Below are positions 18,556 through 27,477 of a DNA stretch of 64,000 nucleotides, one piece after another. Position 1 is the first letter of the stretch, and each line of letters opens with the position of its first letter. Source of the DNA: an uncultured Clostridia bacterium. Lineage in GTDB: Bacteria > Bacillota > Clostridia > TANB77 > CAG-508. The position numbers were made by a program, and so were the translations under genes. The notes beneath the pieces were generated by a model. The model was not told where the DNA came from. It did no database searches and saw nothing but the letters and a program-made list of their open reading frames with translations. The stretch lies in NCBI GenBank assembly GCA_934149165.1, contig CAKPDY010000005.1:1-64000 (forward strand), given 5' to 3'.

Positions 18556-19288
18556 TTACACTGCTAACATTTTTTTCATATCTGATAAAACTTTCTTTTC
18601 TATTCTAGATACTTGAACTTGGCTTACTCCTAAGATTTTCGCCACTTGTGTTTGGGTTCTTCCCTTATAGTATCTAAGTAAAATTATTTTTTTATCTCTT
18701 TCACCTAATTTTTCAATAGCATCTTTTATTACAATTTTATCTATTACTTTTATTTCTCCTTCTTCATTAGATGGTATTTTGTCTAATATATTTCCTTCAG
18801 TATCATCTTTATAATTTAAATCATAAATTGAATCTACGCAATTGACAGAATCTAATGCCAATGCAATTTCTTCTTTTGAGGTTTTTAATATTTTTGAAAT
18901 TTCTTCTATTTTTATTTCTTCCCCATGTTTATTTAAATATTCCTTTTGTATTTCTCTTATCTTTATACATAACTCTTTTGTACTTCTACTTACTTTAATT
19001 GGTCCATCATCTCTAATAAACCTTTTTATTTCTCCTAATATATATGGTACTGCATATGTTGATAATTGAACTTCAAAATTAGTATCAAATCTTCTTATTG
19101 ATTTTATAAAACCGCAAGGAACCTATTTGGTATAAATCTTCTAATTCATATCCTCTGTCTTTAAATCTACGAACTATACTCCATATTAAACCAGAATTGT
19201 TTTCAACTAGTTTGGACATTGCATTTTCGCTTCCTTGCTTGGCTTTTATAATATCTTCTATGCTATTATCATACATATTACCTATCAA
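18556..19288 (-). CDS. sigF: RNA polymerase sigma-F factor, +1 shift at CGG
   Basis: The forespore-specific sigma factor, 243 residues if one base is skipped. Region 2 (GLIWSIVRRFKDRGYELEDLY), region 3 and region 4 (RTQTQVAKILGVSQVQVSRIEKK) are clear. The two halves are in different frames. At 19112-19114 the frame reads TTG CGG TTT and stops nine codons later. Skipping the C gives TTG GGT TTT ATA, restoring the IGSLGFIKS segment expected from SigF. The start is TTG 19288 after AAAGG, with an ATG four codons later as the alternative. It lies downstream of spoIIAB with a hairpin in the gap. Its product is held by SpoIIAB until SpoIIAA frees it. Confidence 0.9.
19112..19114 (-). other. Candidate +1 recoding site (CGG) in sigF
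   Basis: TTG CGG TTT on the minus strand becomes TTG GGT TTT if the C is skipped. The restored glycine is conserved in sigma-F after the QIG segment. Confidence 0.82.
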
Positions 19289-19348
19289 GCCTGCCTTTCT
19301 ATCTTATGTGCTAATATTTTAGTATTTTTATTTATTCTAATATTTTTT

Positions 19349-19381
19349 CTTATAATATGGGCTAACAATAAATATTATAAG
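19349..19381. repeat. Inverted repeat between spoIIAB and sigF
   Basis: CTTATAATAT (19349-19358) and ATATTATAAG (19372-19381) are perfect 10-bp arms. No T-run follows on the minus strand, so it is not a normal terminator. It lies in an unusually long gap for this operon. Confidence 0.6.
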
Positions 19382-19401
19382 TTTTATATTAGTATAAATT
19401 T

Positions 19402-19881
19402 TTAACTTATTCCTATAAGTTCCAATTCATTTTCATTATCAATTTTTTCTTGTTTTTCAATAATTTTTTTCATTGTAACTTTAGTTCCTAAGCCTAAGAC
19501 AGACTCAATATGTACCTCATCCATAAAGCTTTCCATTATGGTAAAACCCATACCAGACCTTTCTAAATTTGGTTTAGATGTGTATAATGGTTTTCTGGCC
19601 ATTTCTACATTATCTATTCCTTTTCCTGAATCTGATATTTCTATTTCTATTGTATTTGCAAAAATCTTTGCAATTATTTTTATTTTTCCTTCTGTATTTT
19701 CATATCCATGAATAATACTGTTTGTTACCGCTTCTGAAACAGCTGTTTTTATATCTGCAAGTTCTTCTATTGTTGGGTCTAATTGTGCAGCAAATGCTGC
19801 AACAGTTATTCGAGCAAAAGCTTCATTATTAGATTTGCTTACAAATTCTAATTTCATTTCATTTTCATACAAACCTTTCAT
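19402..19881 (-). CDS. spoIIAB: Anti-sigma F factor / serine kinase SpoIIAB
   Basis: 159 residues with a GHKL (Bergerat) ATPase fold. It binds and inhibits sigma-F and phosphorylates SpoIIAA. The N-box ([12 protein letters not shown]), the G1 box (DSGKGI) and the G2 box (RSGMGFTIM) are all present. The order spoIIAA-spoIIAB-sigF is the standard operon. The N-terminus ENEMKLEF aligns with known SpoIIAB starts, so the ATG at 19881 is kept although its ribosome binding site is weak. Confidence 0.96.
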   Translation of the reverse strand: MKGLYENEMKLEFVSKSNNEAFARITVAAFAAQLDPTIEELADIKTAVSEAVTNSIIHGYENTEGKIKIIAKIFANTIEIEISDSGKGIDNVEMARKPLYTSKPNLERSGMGFTIMESFMDEVHIESVLGLGTKVTMKKIIEKQEKIDNENELELIGIS

Positions 19882-19950
19882 TTTTTAGTTTCCATCCTTT
19901 GTAAAATATATTTAGGTTTTTATTTGGTTATACCTATAAACCTTTTTTAT

Positions 19951-20256
19951 TTATGCAATTGGGATAATTTTTAATACTCCACTCATTTCAAAAATTTTTT
20001 GAACACTTGGTTTTACATTTGTCATTTCAACAATTCCACCTAACATATTTGCTGTTTTATATCTTCCTATAATCATTCCTATTCCACTACTGTCCATAAA
20101 AGACACTTTATTAAAATCAAATACAACTTTTCTAGGCATATATCTCGTAATTTCATTATCAGCTATCCTCCTTATTTTTTCTGCAGAGTGATGATCAATT
20201 TCCTCTGTTATTTTTAAAACTAATAACTTGTCCTCTTTTACAAATTGACTTTCCAA
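19951..20256 (-). CDS. spoIIAA: Anti-sigma F factor antagonist SpoIIAA
   Basis: A 101-residue STAS-domain protein. In its unphosphorylated form it binds SpoIIAB and frees sigma-F. The phosphorylatable serine is in MDSSGIGMIIGRY. Translation starts at TTG 20256, eight bases after GGGAGG. It is the first gene of the spoIIA operon and has Spo0A-like boxes upstream. Confidence 0.96.
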   Translation of the reverse strand: MESQFVKEDKLLVLKITEEIDHHSAEKIRRIADNEITRYMPRKVVFDFNKVSFMDSSGIGMIIGRYKTANMLGGIVEMTNVKPSVQKIFEMSGVLKIIPIA

Positions 20257-20289
20257 AATTCAATCCTCCCTTACTAATTTATATATCTA

Positions 20290-20318
20290 ATTATAGGACT
20301 TTTTACATTTTTTTCCAA
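20290..20318 (-). promoter_or_regulatory. SigA-like promoter of spoIIA operon
   Basis: TTGGAA (20313-20318), a 17-bp spacer and TATAAT (20290-20295) on the minus strand, about 34 bp before the spoIIAA start. In well-studied sporulators this operon is read by sigma-H; I see no clear sigma-H sequence here. Confidence 0.65.
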
Positions 20319-20338
20319 GAGTGAAACTTGGGAAGTTT

Positions 20339-20365
20339 TGTCGAATACGTAAAAAGTTTTCGACA
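20339..20365. promoter_or_regulatory. Inverted pair of Spo0A boxes upstream of spoIIA
   Basis: TGTCGAA occurs on the plus strand at 20339-20345 and on the minus strand at 20359-20365. Both match the 0A-box core. They are centred about 35 bp upstream of the -35 element. Confidence 0.75.
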
Positions 20366-20407
20366 TTTTTTATGATTTTATATTTAGATATTTAGAAAAT
20401 AAAAAAC

Positions 20408-20444
20408 ACTTCAAATATTAAATAAAATATCTAATATTTGAAGT
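20408..20444 (-). terminator. Terminator after DUF2974 gene
   Basis: 13-bp perfect arms (20408-20420 and 20432-20444) around an 11-nt loop, followed on the minus strand by GTTTTTTATTTT. Confidence 0.85.
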
Positions 20445-20454
20445 ATTTTTATTT

Positions 20455-21585
20455 TTAAATTTTTTTATTTTTATTATTTTTAAAAAGAACTGTTCCTTTT
20501 TCTAATTCTGATACATTATTTTTTGCAACTTTTATTAATACAGAAGCTGCATGAAGTGCTAATTTTTTTGTTTCTGTATCTAAATCTTGATATGATTTTA
20601 GCATAATCTTTGTACTTTGAAACAAATTTTCTTTTATTCCCTTAAATGTTTCTTCATCTGTTTTATAGATTATATCAAATACAGCATCAATTATTTCTTC
20701 TCTTTTTTTAGGTTCTATTTCTCCTAACCAATCTGTAAGTGTTTTATCTATAAAATCACTTTGATTTGAAAGTTTTTCAGCTTTTACAAATTTTATTCCT
20801 ATTACTTCCCATGTATATATATCATGTTGCATAATTCCTTTTGCATTACTTATTAATATAGTATAATCTTCTTTATGACTCATTAGTCTACCTATTATAG
20901 AAGAATTTGGTATATATGAATGAGCTTTATTAATTATACTATTATACTCATTTGTTTTAACAATCTCTTCACTAAACCCTGGTCCATCGAAATTATATAT
21001 TTTTATAATTCTATTTTTAATTTCTTCTGATACAAACATTGCACAATATATAGCTAAATTTCCACCTTTTGAATGTCCTCCTATTATTATCTTTTTGTTT
21101 GGATTTTTCTTTGCCATTATCTCCACATATTCTTTAGCAGATTTTTGAGATTCAATATGACATTTAAACGACATATTGAAATCTTCTTTCCAACCAACAA
21201 TAGTTGAATCTGTACCTCTTAATGATATATACATTACATCATTTGGTAGAAAAACTGTTATTGCAGAAAATTGTTTTTCTTTCTCTGGGTCATATATGTT
21301 TATATAATCTGTAGCTATTAAATTTCCAAACCTTATTGACTTTCCAATTTCTGGGAACAGGTATACGTCATCTGGCCATAATATTCTTAAATTTTTCTTC
21401 TGTTTTTGTTGAAATTGAAACCTTTTATTTAATTCTTTTATTGTTACTTTTTCATTTTCCTTTATTATTGTGTCAAATGGCAAATATGAAAATCTTGCCA
21501 TTATTGCACTATCAATTTCATTAAATTTAGATAATGAAAAATCTAAATCTCCTCTCCATTTTATATAATCTATAATATTTGACAT
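20455..21585 (-). CDS. DUF2974 (Mbeg1-like) alpha/beta hydrolase
   Basis: 376 residues with an alpha/beta-hydrolase core. The nucleophile elbow GHSKGG (about residue 170) fits GxSxG. SLRGTDSTIVGWKEDF is the typical lipase-like stretch before it, and a downstream NFDGPGF is seen. There is no signal peptide and no membrane segment, so it is probably cytoplasmic. The substrate is unknown; the family name is a best match by motif. The gene is monocistronic, with its own terminator. Confidence 0.8.
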   Translation of the reverse strand: MSNIIDYIKWRGDLDFSLSKFNEIDSAIMARFSYLPFDTIIKENEKVTIKELNKRFQFQQKQKKNLRILWPDDVYLFPEIGKSIRFGNLIATDYINIYDPEKEKQFSAITVFLPNDVMYISLRGTDSTIVGWKEDFNMSFKCHIESQKSAKEYVEIMAKKNPNKKIIIGGHSKGGNLAIYCAMFVSEEIKNRIIKIYNFDGPGFSEEIVKTNEYNSIINKAHSYIPNSSIIGRLMSHKEDYTILISNAKGIMQHDIYTWEVIGIKFVKAEKLSNQSDFIDKTLTDWLGEIEPKKREEIIDAVFDIIYKTDEETFKGIKENLFQSTKIMLKSYQDLDTETKKLALHAASVLIKVAKNNVSELEKGTVLFKNNKNKKI

Positions 21586-21615
21586 TTTTAGTTTTCTCCT
21601 TTGAATTTATTTTTT

Positions 21616-23460
21616 CTATTCTTCAACTTCTTCAAATTGTGAATTATATAAACTAGCATAAAATCCATTTTTATTTAACAATTCTTCATGAGTACCCTGT
21701 TCAACAATATCACCATTGTTCATAACCAAAATTAAATCTGCATTTTTAATTGTTGATAATCTATGTGCAATAATAAAACTTGTTCTACCTTTCATAAGTT
21801 CATCCATCGCTTCCTGAATTTGTATTTCAGTTCTAGTATCTATTGAACTTGTGGCTTCATCTAATATTAATATCTTAGGATTTGCTAAAATTACACGTGC
21901 TATTGTTAATAATTGTTTTTGTCCTTGTGAAATATTACTTGTTTCTTCATTTATTTCCATATTATATGAATTTGGTAGTGTTTTAATAAAATGATGCACT
22001 TTTGCTGCTTTTGCCGCTTCTATTACTTCTGAATCTGTTGCATCTAATTTACTATATCTAATATTATCTTTTATAGTTCCATTAAATAGCCATGTATCTT
22101 GAAGCACCATTCCAAATAATTTTCTTATTTCTCCTCTATCAAAATTCTTAATATCATGTCCATCAATCAAAATTCTTCCAGAGTTTAAATCGTAGAAACG
22201 CATTAATAATTTTACTATTGTTGTTTTTCCTGCTCCTGTTGGACCAACTATGGCTATTTTTTGACCTTCTTTGATATCTGCATTAAAATCGTTTATCACA
22301 ATTTTTTCTGGTGTATAACCAAAATGAACATTTTCAAATTTAACATTTCCTTTTAAAGTATTTATATCTGTATTGTCTGTCACATTTTTTGTTTCTTCTT
22401 TTTCACCTAAAAATTCAAAAATTCTCTCAGCAGCAGCTATCATTGCTTGTATCATGCTTGATACTTGTGCAATTTGATTTATAGGTTGAGTAAATTGTTT
22501 ATTATATTGTATAAAAGATTGGATGTTTCCTACTGTAATTTTACCTTGTATACTTAAATATCCACCTAATAAAGCAATTGCAACATAACCAATATTACCT
22601 ATAAAATTCATTATCGGATGTATTAATCCAGACAGAAATTGTGATTTCCATGATGATACATATAATTCATCATTTGATTTTTTAAACTCTTTAATTGCTT
22701 TTTCTTCACCATTAAATACTTTTACTATATTATATCCACCAAAAGTTTCTTCTACATTTCCATTAACATGTCCTAGATATTCTTGCTGTTTTATAAAATA
22801 TTTTTGAGATTTAGATACAACATTTTTTACTGCAAATGCTGATATTGGTAATATTAATAAAGAAATTAAAGTCATGGTTATATTCATTGAAAACATCATA
22901 TATAAAATACCTACTAATGTACATACTGATGTTATTATTTGCGTAATACTTTGATTTAAATTAGTACTTAATGTATCTATATCATTTGTTATTATAGATA
23001 ATACTTCTCCATTTGTCTTTTTGTCAAAATAATTCATAGGTAATTTATTTATTTTTTTAGCTAAATCATTACGTAATTTATATGTTAATTTTTGTGCTAT
23101 ATTTGTCATTGCAAATCCTTGAATAAATGAAAATATTGCACTTATTATATATAGTGTTACTAAAGTTAAAAGTATTTTGCCTATATTAGAGAAATTAATT
23201 CCTGATCCGCCTGAAATTTTACTAATTATTCCTGTATATATTTCTGTTGTTGCATTTCCCAATATTTTTGGTCCAACAATAGAAAATATTGTACTTCCTA
23301 TTGCAAATACTAACACAATTATTAAACCTATTTTATATTTTGAAAGATAATTTTTTAATAATACTTTTGTTGTTCCTTTAAAATCCTTTGCCTTTTCTAC
23401 TGGAGCCATTCCTGGTCCATGTCCTCCTCCCATTGGAGGCTTTCTTTTATTATTTGTCAT
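21616..23460 (-). CDS. ABC exporter subunit B (canonical ATPase site)
   Basis: 614 residues: six membrane segments followed by an ATP-binding domain. Walker A is GPTGAGKT, and Walker B (ILILDEATSS) keeps the catalytic Glu. The signature is altered to ISQGQ. The cytoplasmic N-terminus is Gly/Pro-rich. It overlaps the upstream partner gene by 11 bp, and its ribosome binding site is inside that gene. The pair resembles heterodimeric multidrug exporters of the BmrCD/LmrCD type. The substrate is unknown. Confidence 0.88.
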   Translation of the reverse strand: MTNNKRKPPMGGGHGPGMAPVEKAKDFKGTTKVLLKNYLSKYKIGLIIVLVFAIGSTIFSIVGPKILGNATTEIYTGIISKISGGSGINFSNIGKILLTLVTLYIISAIFSFIQGFAMTNIAQKLTYKLRNDLAKKINKLPMNYFDKKTNGEVLSIITNDIDTLSTNLNQSITQIITSVCTLVGILYMMFSMNITMTLISLLILPISAFAVKNVVSKSQKYFIKQQEYLGHVNGNVEETFGGYNIVKVFNGEEKAIKEFKKSNDELYVSSWKSQFLSGLIHPIMNFIGNIGYVAIALLGGYLSIQGKITVGNIQSFIQYNKQFTQPINQIAQVSSMIQAMIAAAERIFEFLGEKEETKNVTDNTDINTLKGNVKFENVHFGYTPEKIVINDFNADIKEGQKIAIVGPTGAGKTTIVKLLMRFYDLNSGRILIDGHDIKNFDRGEIRKLFGMVLQDTWLFNGTIKDNIRYSKLDATDSEVIEAAKAAKVHHFIKTLPNSYNMEINEETSNISQGQKQLLTIARVILANPKILILDEATSSIDTRTEIQIQEAMDELMKGRTSFIIAHRLSTIKNADLILVMNNGDIVEQGTHEELLNKNGFYASLYNSQFEEVEE

Positions 23461-25759
23461 TTTCTAATTCCTCCTTTGAAAGTTGTGATAAAGCTATTTG
23501 TTTATATATCTCATTATTCTTTAATAATTGCTCATGTGTTCCTTTTCCAACAATTTTTCCTTCATCTAATACTATTATTTGATTTGCATTCATTATAGTA
23601 CTTATTCTTTGAGCAACTATTATTACTGTTTTATCATGTGTTACTTCTTCTAATGCTGTACGTAATTTTAAATCTGTTTTGAAATCTAAGGCTGAAAAAC
23701 TATCATCAAAAACATATATTTCTGGGTCTTTTGCTATTGCCCTTGCTATAGATAAACGTTGTTTTTGACCACCTGAAACATTGTTTCCACCTTGTGATAT
23801 TTCAGAATTATACAAATCGGTTTTTGAATTTATAAATTCTTCAGCTTGTGCGATTTTAGCCGCTTGTATCATTTTTTTATCTGACATATTTTCATCACTG
23901 TATTTGATATTAGATTCTATTGTTCCTGAGAATAGTACACCTTTTTGTGGTACAAATCCTATAACATTTCTTAATTCTTTTTGTGTTACATCTTTTATAT
24001 TTACACCATCTATTAAAATTTCTCCACCTGTTACATCATAAAAACGTGGCAATAAATTTACCACTGTAGATTTACCACTTCCTGTACTTCCTATTATTGC
24101 TGTAACTTCACCTGGTTTTGCTGTAAAATTAATATCTGTTAAAATTTCCGCATCTGCATCTGGATATCTAAAAGAAACATCTTTAAATTCTACTAATCCT
24201 TTTTTAGTTTTATCAAAATGTTTAACATTTTTCTTATCCTCTATTATAGGTTCTGTTTCTAAAACTTCTGTTATACGTTTTGCTGATACAGAAGCACGTG
24301 GTAACATTATTGACAACATTGATATAAATAAGAAAGATATTACTATTTGCATTGTATATTGTATAAATGCCATTAAATCTCCTACTTGCATTACTCCTTC
24401 ATCAACTTTAAAACTTCCAGCCCAAATTATTAAAAGAGATATTGAGTTCATTATAAACATTAATGATGGCATCATTAAGCTCATTCCTCTATTAACAAAA
24501 ATATTAGTTTTCATCAAATCTTTATTAGCTTTATCAAATTTTTCTTCTTCATATTTTTCTTTATTAAAAGCTCTTATAACAGGGCGTCCAGTTAAGATTT
24601 CTCTAGAAACCATATTTAATGTATCTATAAGATTTTGTAATTTTTTAAACTTTGGCATTGTTATTGCAAATAATGTTCCTACTACAAATAAAATTGCAAG
24701 TATTGCTACACCAACTATCCAAGCCATTGAATTTTCACTTGTTGTAAGTACTTTTATAAAACCTCCTATTCCCATTATTGGAGCATAAATAACTACTCTA
24801 AATAACATAGGAATTAAATTCTGTATTTGTTGAATATCGTTGGTATTTCTTGTAATTAATGAAGAACTACCAAATTTTCTATATTCTGTACTTGAAAAAG
24901 TTAATACTTTTTTAAACACTTTTTCTCTTAAGCTTTTTCCTAATTTTGCTGCCATTTTTGCTGATAGCAGAATAATTATACAACCTGAAATCACGCTTAT
25001 TAGCGAAATTCCAAGCATTTGTAGTCCTGTGAATAATATGTAATCATTTTGGATTTTTTCTAAATCAGCTCCTAATTCTTCATATTCTTTTTGAACTGCA
25101 GTAATTGCAGATTGTTGTATTATGCTATCTGGCATTGCTGAATATTTTTCATTTATTTTGTCTAACAATATATTCAAATATTCATTTGGAATATATTGTA
25201 TAATTGTTATTAAATCTTGAGACATTATTTGATTAATATCTGTTATTGGTAGATTATGATTATTGTTTATTTCCGCATTAGATATAGTTTTTTGCATTGC
25301 ACTAAATTCGGAAATGATTTGCTCTTTTATTTTAGTAGCGCTTTCTTCATTTTCTAATGTAGATATTAACATTAATGATTTACCTACTTCTAAATTTAAT
25401 TTTTCTTGAATATCCTTACTGATTTCCTTTAATACATAAGATTCTTGCTCATCTAGTTTTGGATATTTTTTTAGGTATTTATTATATTGTTTTTCTGTTA
25501 AATTATCTTTTGAAAACACTGTATAATTTTGTAATATAAATTCATCTTCTTTACTTAATAGTAATACCTTTTCCAAAGTTTGTTTACTTATTGCTTCTGG
25601 AGCAGAATTTTGTATGCCTTTTTGTTGAATTCCTACATTAACAATTTTAGAAGTATAATCTGGTAAATTCAAGTCTGCTGCAGCTTGCACACATAGAAGC
25701 ATTATTACTATAATTACTACTAGCCAAGATTGTTTTAAGTTCTTAAGTATTTTGAGCAT
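23450..25759 (-). CDS. ABC exporter subunit A (degenerate site, large outer loop)
   Basis: 769 residues, longer than usual because about 200 residues (roughly 30-235) are inserted between the first and second membrane segments, on the outer face. The nucleotide domain has Walker A GSTGSGKST and a canonical VSGGQ signature. Walker B reads VFDDS, with Asp in place of the catalytic Glu. This makes the dimer with the downstream subunit asymmetric, as in heterodimeric exporters. The ATG at 25759 follows AAGGAG. Confidence 0.88.
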   Translation of the reverse strand: MLKILKNLKQSWLVVIIVIMLLCVQAAADLNLPDYTSKIVNVGIQQKGIQNSAPEAISKQTLEKVLLLSKEDEFILQNYTVFSKDNLTEKQYNKYLKKYPKLDEQESYVLKEISKDIQEKLNLEVGKSLMLISTLENEESATKIKEQIISEFSAMQKTISNAEINNNHNLPITDINQIMSQDLITIIQYIPNEYLNILLDKINEKYSAMPDSIIQQSAITAVQKEYEELGADLEKIQNDYILFTGLQMLGISLISVISGCIIILLSAKMAAKLGKSLREKVFKKVLTFSSTEYRKFGSSSLITRNTNDIQQIQNLIPMLFRVVIYAPIMGIGGFIKVLTTSENSMAWIVGVAILAILFVVGTLFAITMPKFKKLQNLIDTLNMVSREILTGRPVIRAFNKEKYEEEKFDKANKDLMKTNIFVNRGMSLMMPSLMFIMNSISLLIIWAGSFKVDEGVMQVGDLMAFIQYTMQIVISFLFISMLSIMLPRASVSAKRITEVLETEPIIEDKKNVKHFDKTKKGLVEFKDVSFRYPDADAEILTDINFTAKPGEVTAIIGSTGSGKSTVVNLLPRFYDVTGGEILIDGVNIKDVTQKELRNVIGFVPQKGVLFSGTIESNIKYSDENMSDKKMIQAAKIAQAEEFINSKTDLYNSEISQGGNNVSGGQKQRLSIARAIAKDPEIYVFDDSFSALDFKTDLKLRTALEEVTHDKTVIIVAQRISTIMNANQIIVLDEGKIVGKGTHEQLLKNNEIYKQIALSQLSKEELENDK

Positions 25760-25829
25760 TTGTTTAATCTCCTTCCTTGTTTTCCTATCTTAAATATGCA
25801 ATTTTTGTATAAAATATTCATAAAAAATA

Positions 25830-25871
25830 TTGTCCTTGGCTATGCATTTTATATTGCACTTCCAAGGACAA
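25830..25871 (-). terminator. Terminator after pyk
   Basis: TTGTCCTTGG (25830-25839) and CCAAGGACAA (25862-25871) are perfect arms, followed on the minus strand by ATATTTTTTAT. Confidence 0.85.
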
Positions 25872-25895
25872 ATTTTAAAACTTTATATGCTAAAA

Positions 25896-27329
25896 TTAAG
25901 CTTTAAAAACTCCACCTAATGTTCTATTCATATCTGTAGATTTAGCACTATATAAAGCTTTTTCACCACCTGCTATTGCAAGTATATCATCTTTCAAAAC
26001 AAATCCCTGTTGTCTTGCTATTTCTATTCCTTTAGCTATTGTATCTTGTGCTGATAAGTCTTCTTTTACTAATATTGGTGTTACATTATTTACTAATGCT
26101 AATTGTCTATATGTTTGTTCATTTTTTGTTACCGCAAATATTGGGCAACATGGCATAAAACTTGCCAACATTTTTGGTGTATCTCCACCTTCTGTATATG
26201 CAAATATACCTTTTGCATTCATTTTTTTAGCTGTTACACATAATGCACGATCTAAGTAAAATTCATAATTTGCATATTCAAAATCTGTATCTCTTAATCC
26301 TAATCTTTTTTCATAATTTATATCATTTTCTGTTGCTATAGCTATCTTAGACATTGTTTCAACACATTGAACTGGATATTTTCCCATTGCACTTTCACCA
26401 GATAGCATTATTGCTCCTGTTATATCAAATATAGCATTTGCTACATCAGAAACTTCTGCTCTTGTTGGACGTGGGTTTGTTGTCATTGATTCCAACATTT
26501 GTGTTGCTGTTATAACTATTTTTCCTGCTTTATTACATTTTTTTATAAGTTCTTTTTGAACTATAGGAACTTGTTCCATTGGTATTTCAACACCCATATC
26601 TCCACGTGCAACCATAATACCATCTGATACTTCTAAAATAGAATCGAAATTATCTATACCTTCTTGACTTTCTATTTTAGATATAATTTTAATATTTTCT
26701 CCACCATTTTCATTTAACACTTTACGAATTGCATTAACATCATCTGCACTTCTTATAAATGATGCAGCTATAAAGTCAAAACCATTTTTACATCCTGCTA
26801 TTAAATCATTTATATCTTTTTCTTTTAATGCTGGTAAATTAATATGTGTTCCTGGAATATTTATACTTTTTTTATTTCCTAAAGCTCCACCATTCATTAT
26901 TTTACATACAACATCTTTGTTTTCTATTCTTAATACTTCAAGTTCAATTTTTCCATCATCTATTAAAATTGTTGTTCCTATTTTTACATCTTTGTATAAA
27001 TCCTTATATGTAACTGAAACTTTAGTTGTATCCCCTACTATATCTTCATTTACTAATGTAAATTCTTCTTCTGCATTAAGTATTACTGGATTTTCTACTA
27101 GCATACCTGTTCTTATTTCTGGACCTTGTGTATCTAATAAAGCTGCAACTGGTAAACCTAGTTCTTCTCTAGCTTCTACAAATGGTTTGAAATATTTCTC
27201 TTGATCTTCAAATGAACCATGTGAAAAATTAAATCTTCCCACATTCATTCCTGCTTTCATCATTCTCTTTAGCATTTCTTTGTTTCCTACAGCTGGACCT
27301 ATAGTACATACAATTTTTGTTCTTTTCAT
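25896..27329 (-). CDS. pyk: Pyruvate kinase
   Basis: 477 residues. It converts phosphoenolpyruvate and ADP to pyruvate and ATP in glycolysis. N-terminal TKIVCTIGPA, the catalytic IISKIESQEG and IMVARGDMGVE, and TATQMLESM are all present. It ends after the allosteric domain and lacks the extra PEP-utilizer domain found in many Bacillus enzymes. An upstream ATG (27347) precedes the GGGAGG site, so the start is 27329. Confidence 0.97.
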   Translation of the reverse strand: MKRTKIVCTIGPAVGNKEMLKRMMKAGMNVGRFNFSHGSFEDQEKYFKPFVEAREELGLPVAALLDTQGPEIRTGMLVENPVILNAEEEFTLVNEDIVGDTTKVSVTYKDLYKDVKIGTTILIDDGKIELEVLRIENKDVVCKIMNGGALGNKKSINIPGTHINLPALKEKDINDLIAGCKNGFDFIAASFIRSADDVNAIRKVLNENGGENIKIISKIESQEGIDNFDSILEVSDGIMVARGDMGVEIPMEQVPIVQKELIKKCNKAGKIVITATQMLESMTTNPRPTRAEVSDVANAIFDITGAIMLSGESAMGKYPVQCVETMSKIAIATENDINYEKRLGLRDTDFEYANYEFYLDRALCVTAKKMNAKGIFAYTEGGDTPKMLASFMPCCPIFAVTKNEQTYRQLALVNNVTPILVKEDLSAQDTIAKGIEIARQQGFVLKDDILAIAGGEKALYSAKSTDMNRTLGGVFKA

Positions 27330-27402
27330 AATATATTTTCCTCCCATTACTAATATATATATAACTAGAAATTTGGTTACATATATTGTTTTAACGTCTG
27401 AT

Positions 27403-27431
27403 ATTATATCACCTATTTTTTTTATTTACAA
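27403..27431 (-). promoter_or_regulatory. Promoter of pyk
   Basis: TTGTAA (27426-27431), a 17-bp spacer and TATAAT (27403-27408) on the minus strand, about 75 bp before the start. Confidence 0.75.
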
Positions 27432-27438
27432 GGGATTT

Positions 27439-27445
27439 TTCGACA
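27439..27445 (-). promoter_or_regulatory. Spo0A-box-like site upstream of pyk
   Basis: TGTCGAA on the minus strand within AAAAAATGTCGAAAA, 7 bp upstream of the -35. The flanks match those of the minus-strand box upstream of spoIIA. Confidence 0.5.
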
Positions 27446-27477
27446 TTTTTTGTAAAAAGAGGTTTATTAACATAGTT

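Noticed and set aside
19085..19288. sigF as a degraded pseudogene
   Set aside because: Both halves are intact, only one base separates the frames, the lesion is the same CGG seen in four other genes, and the organism keeps the rest of the sporulation set.
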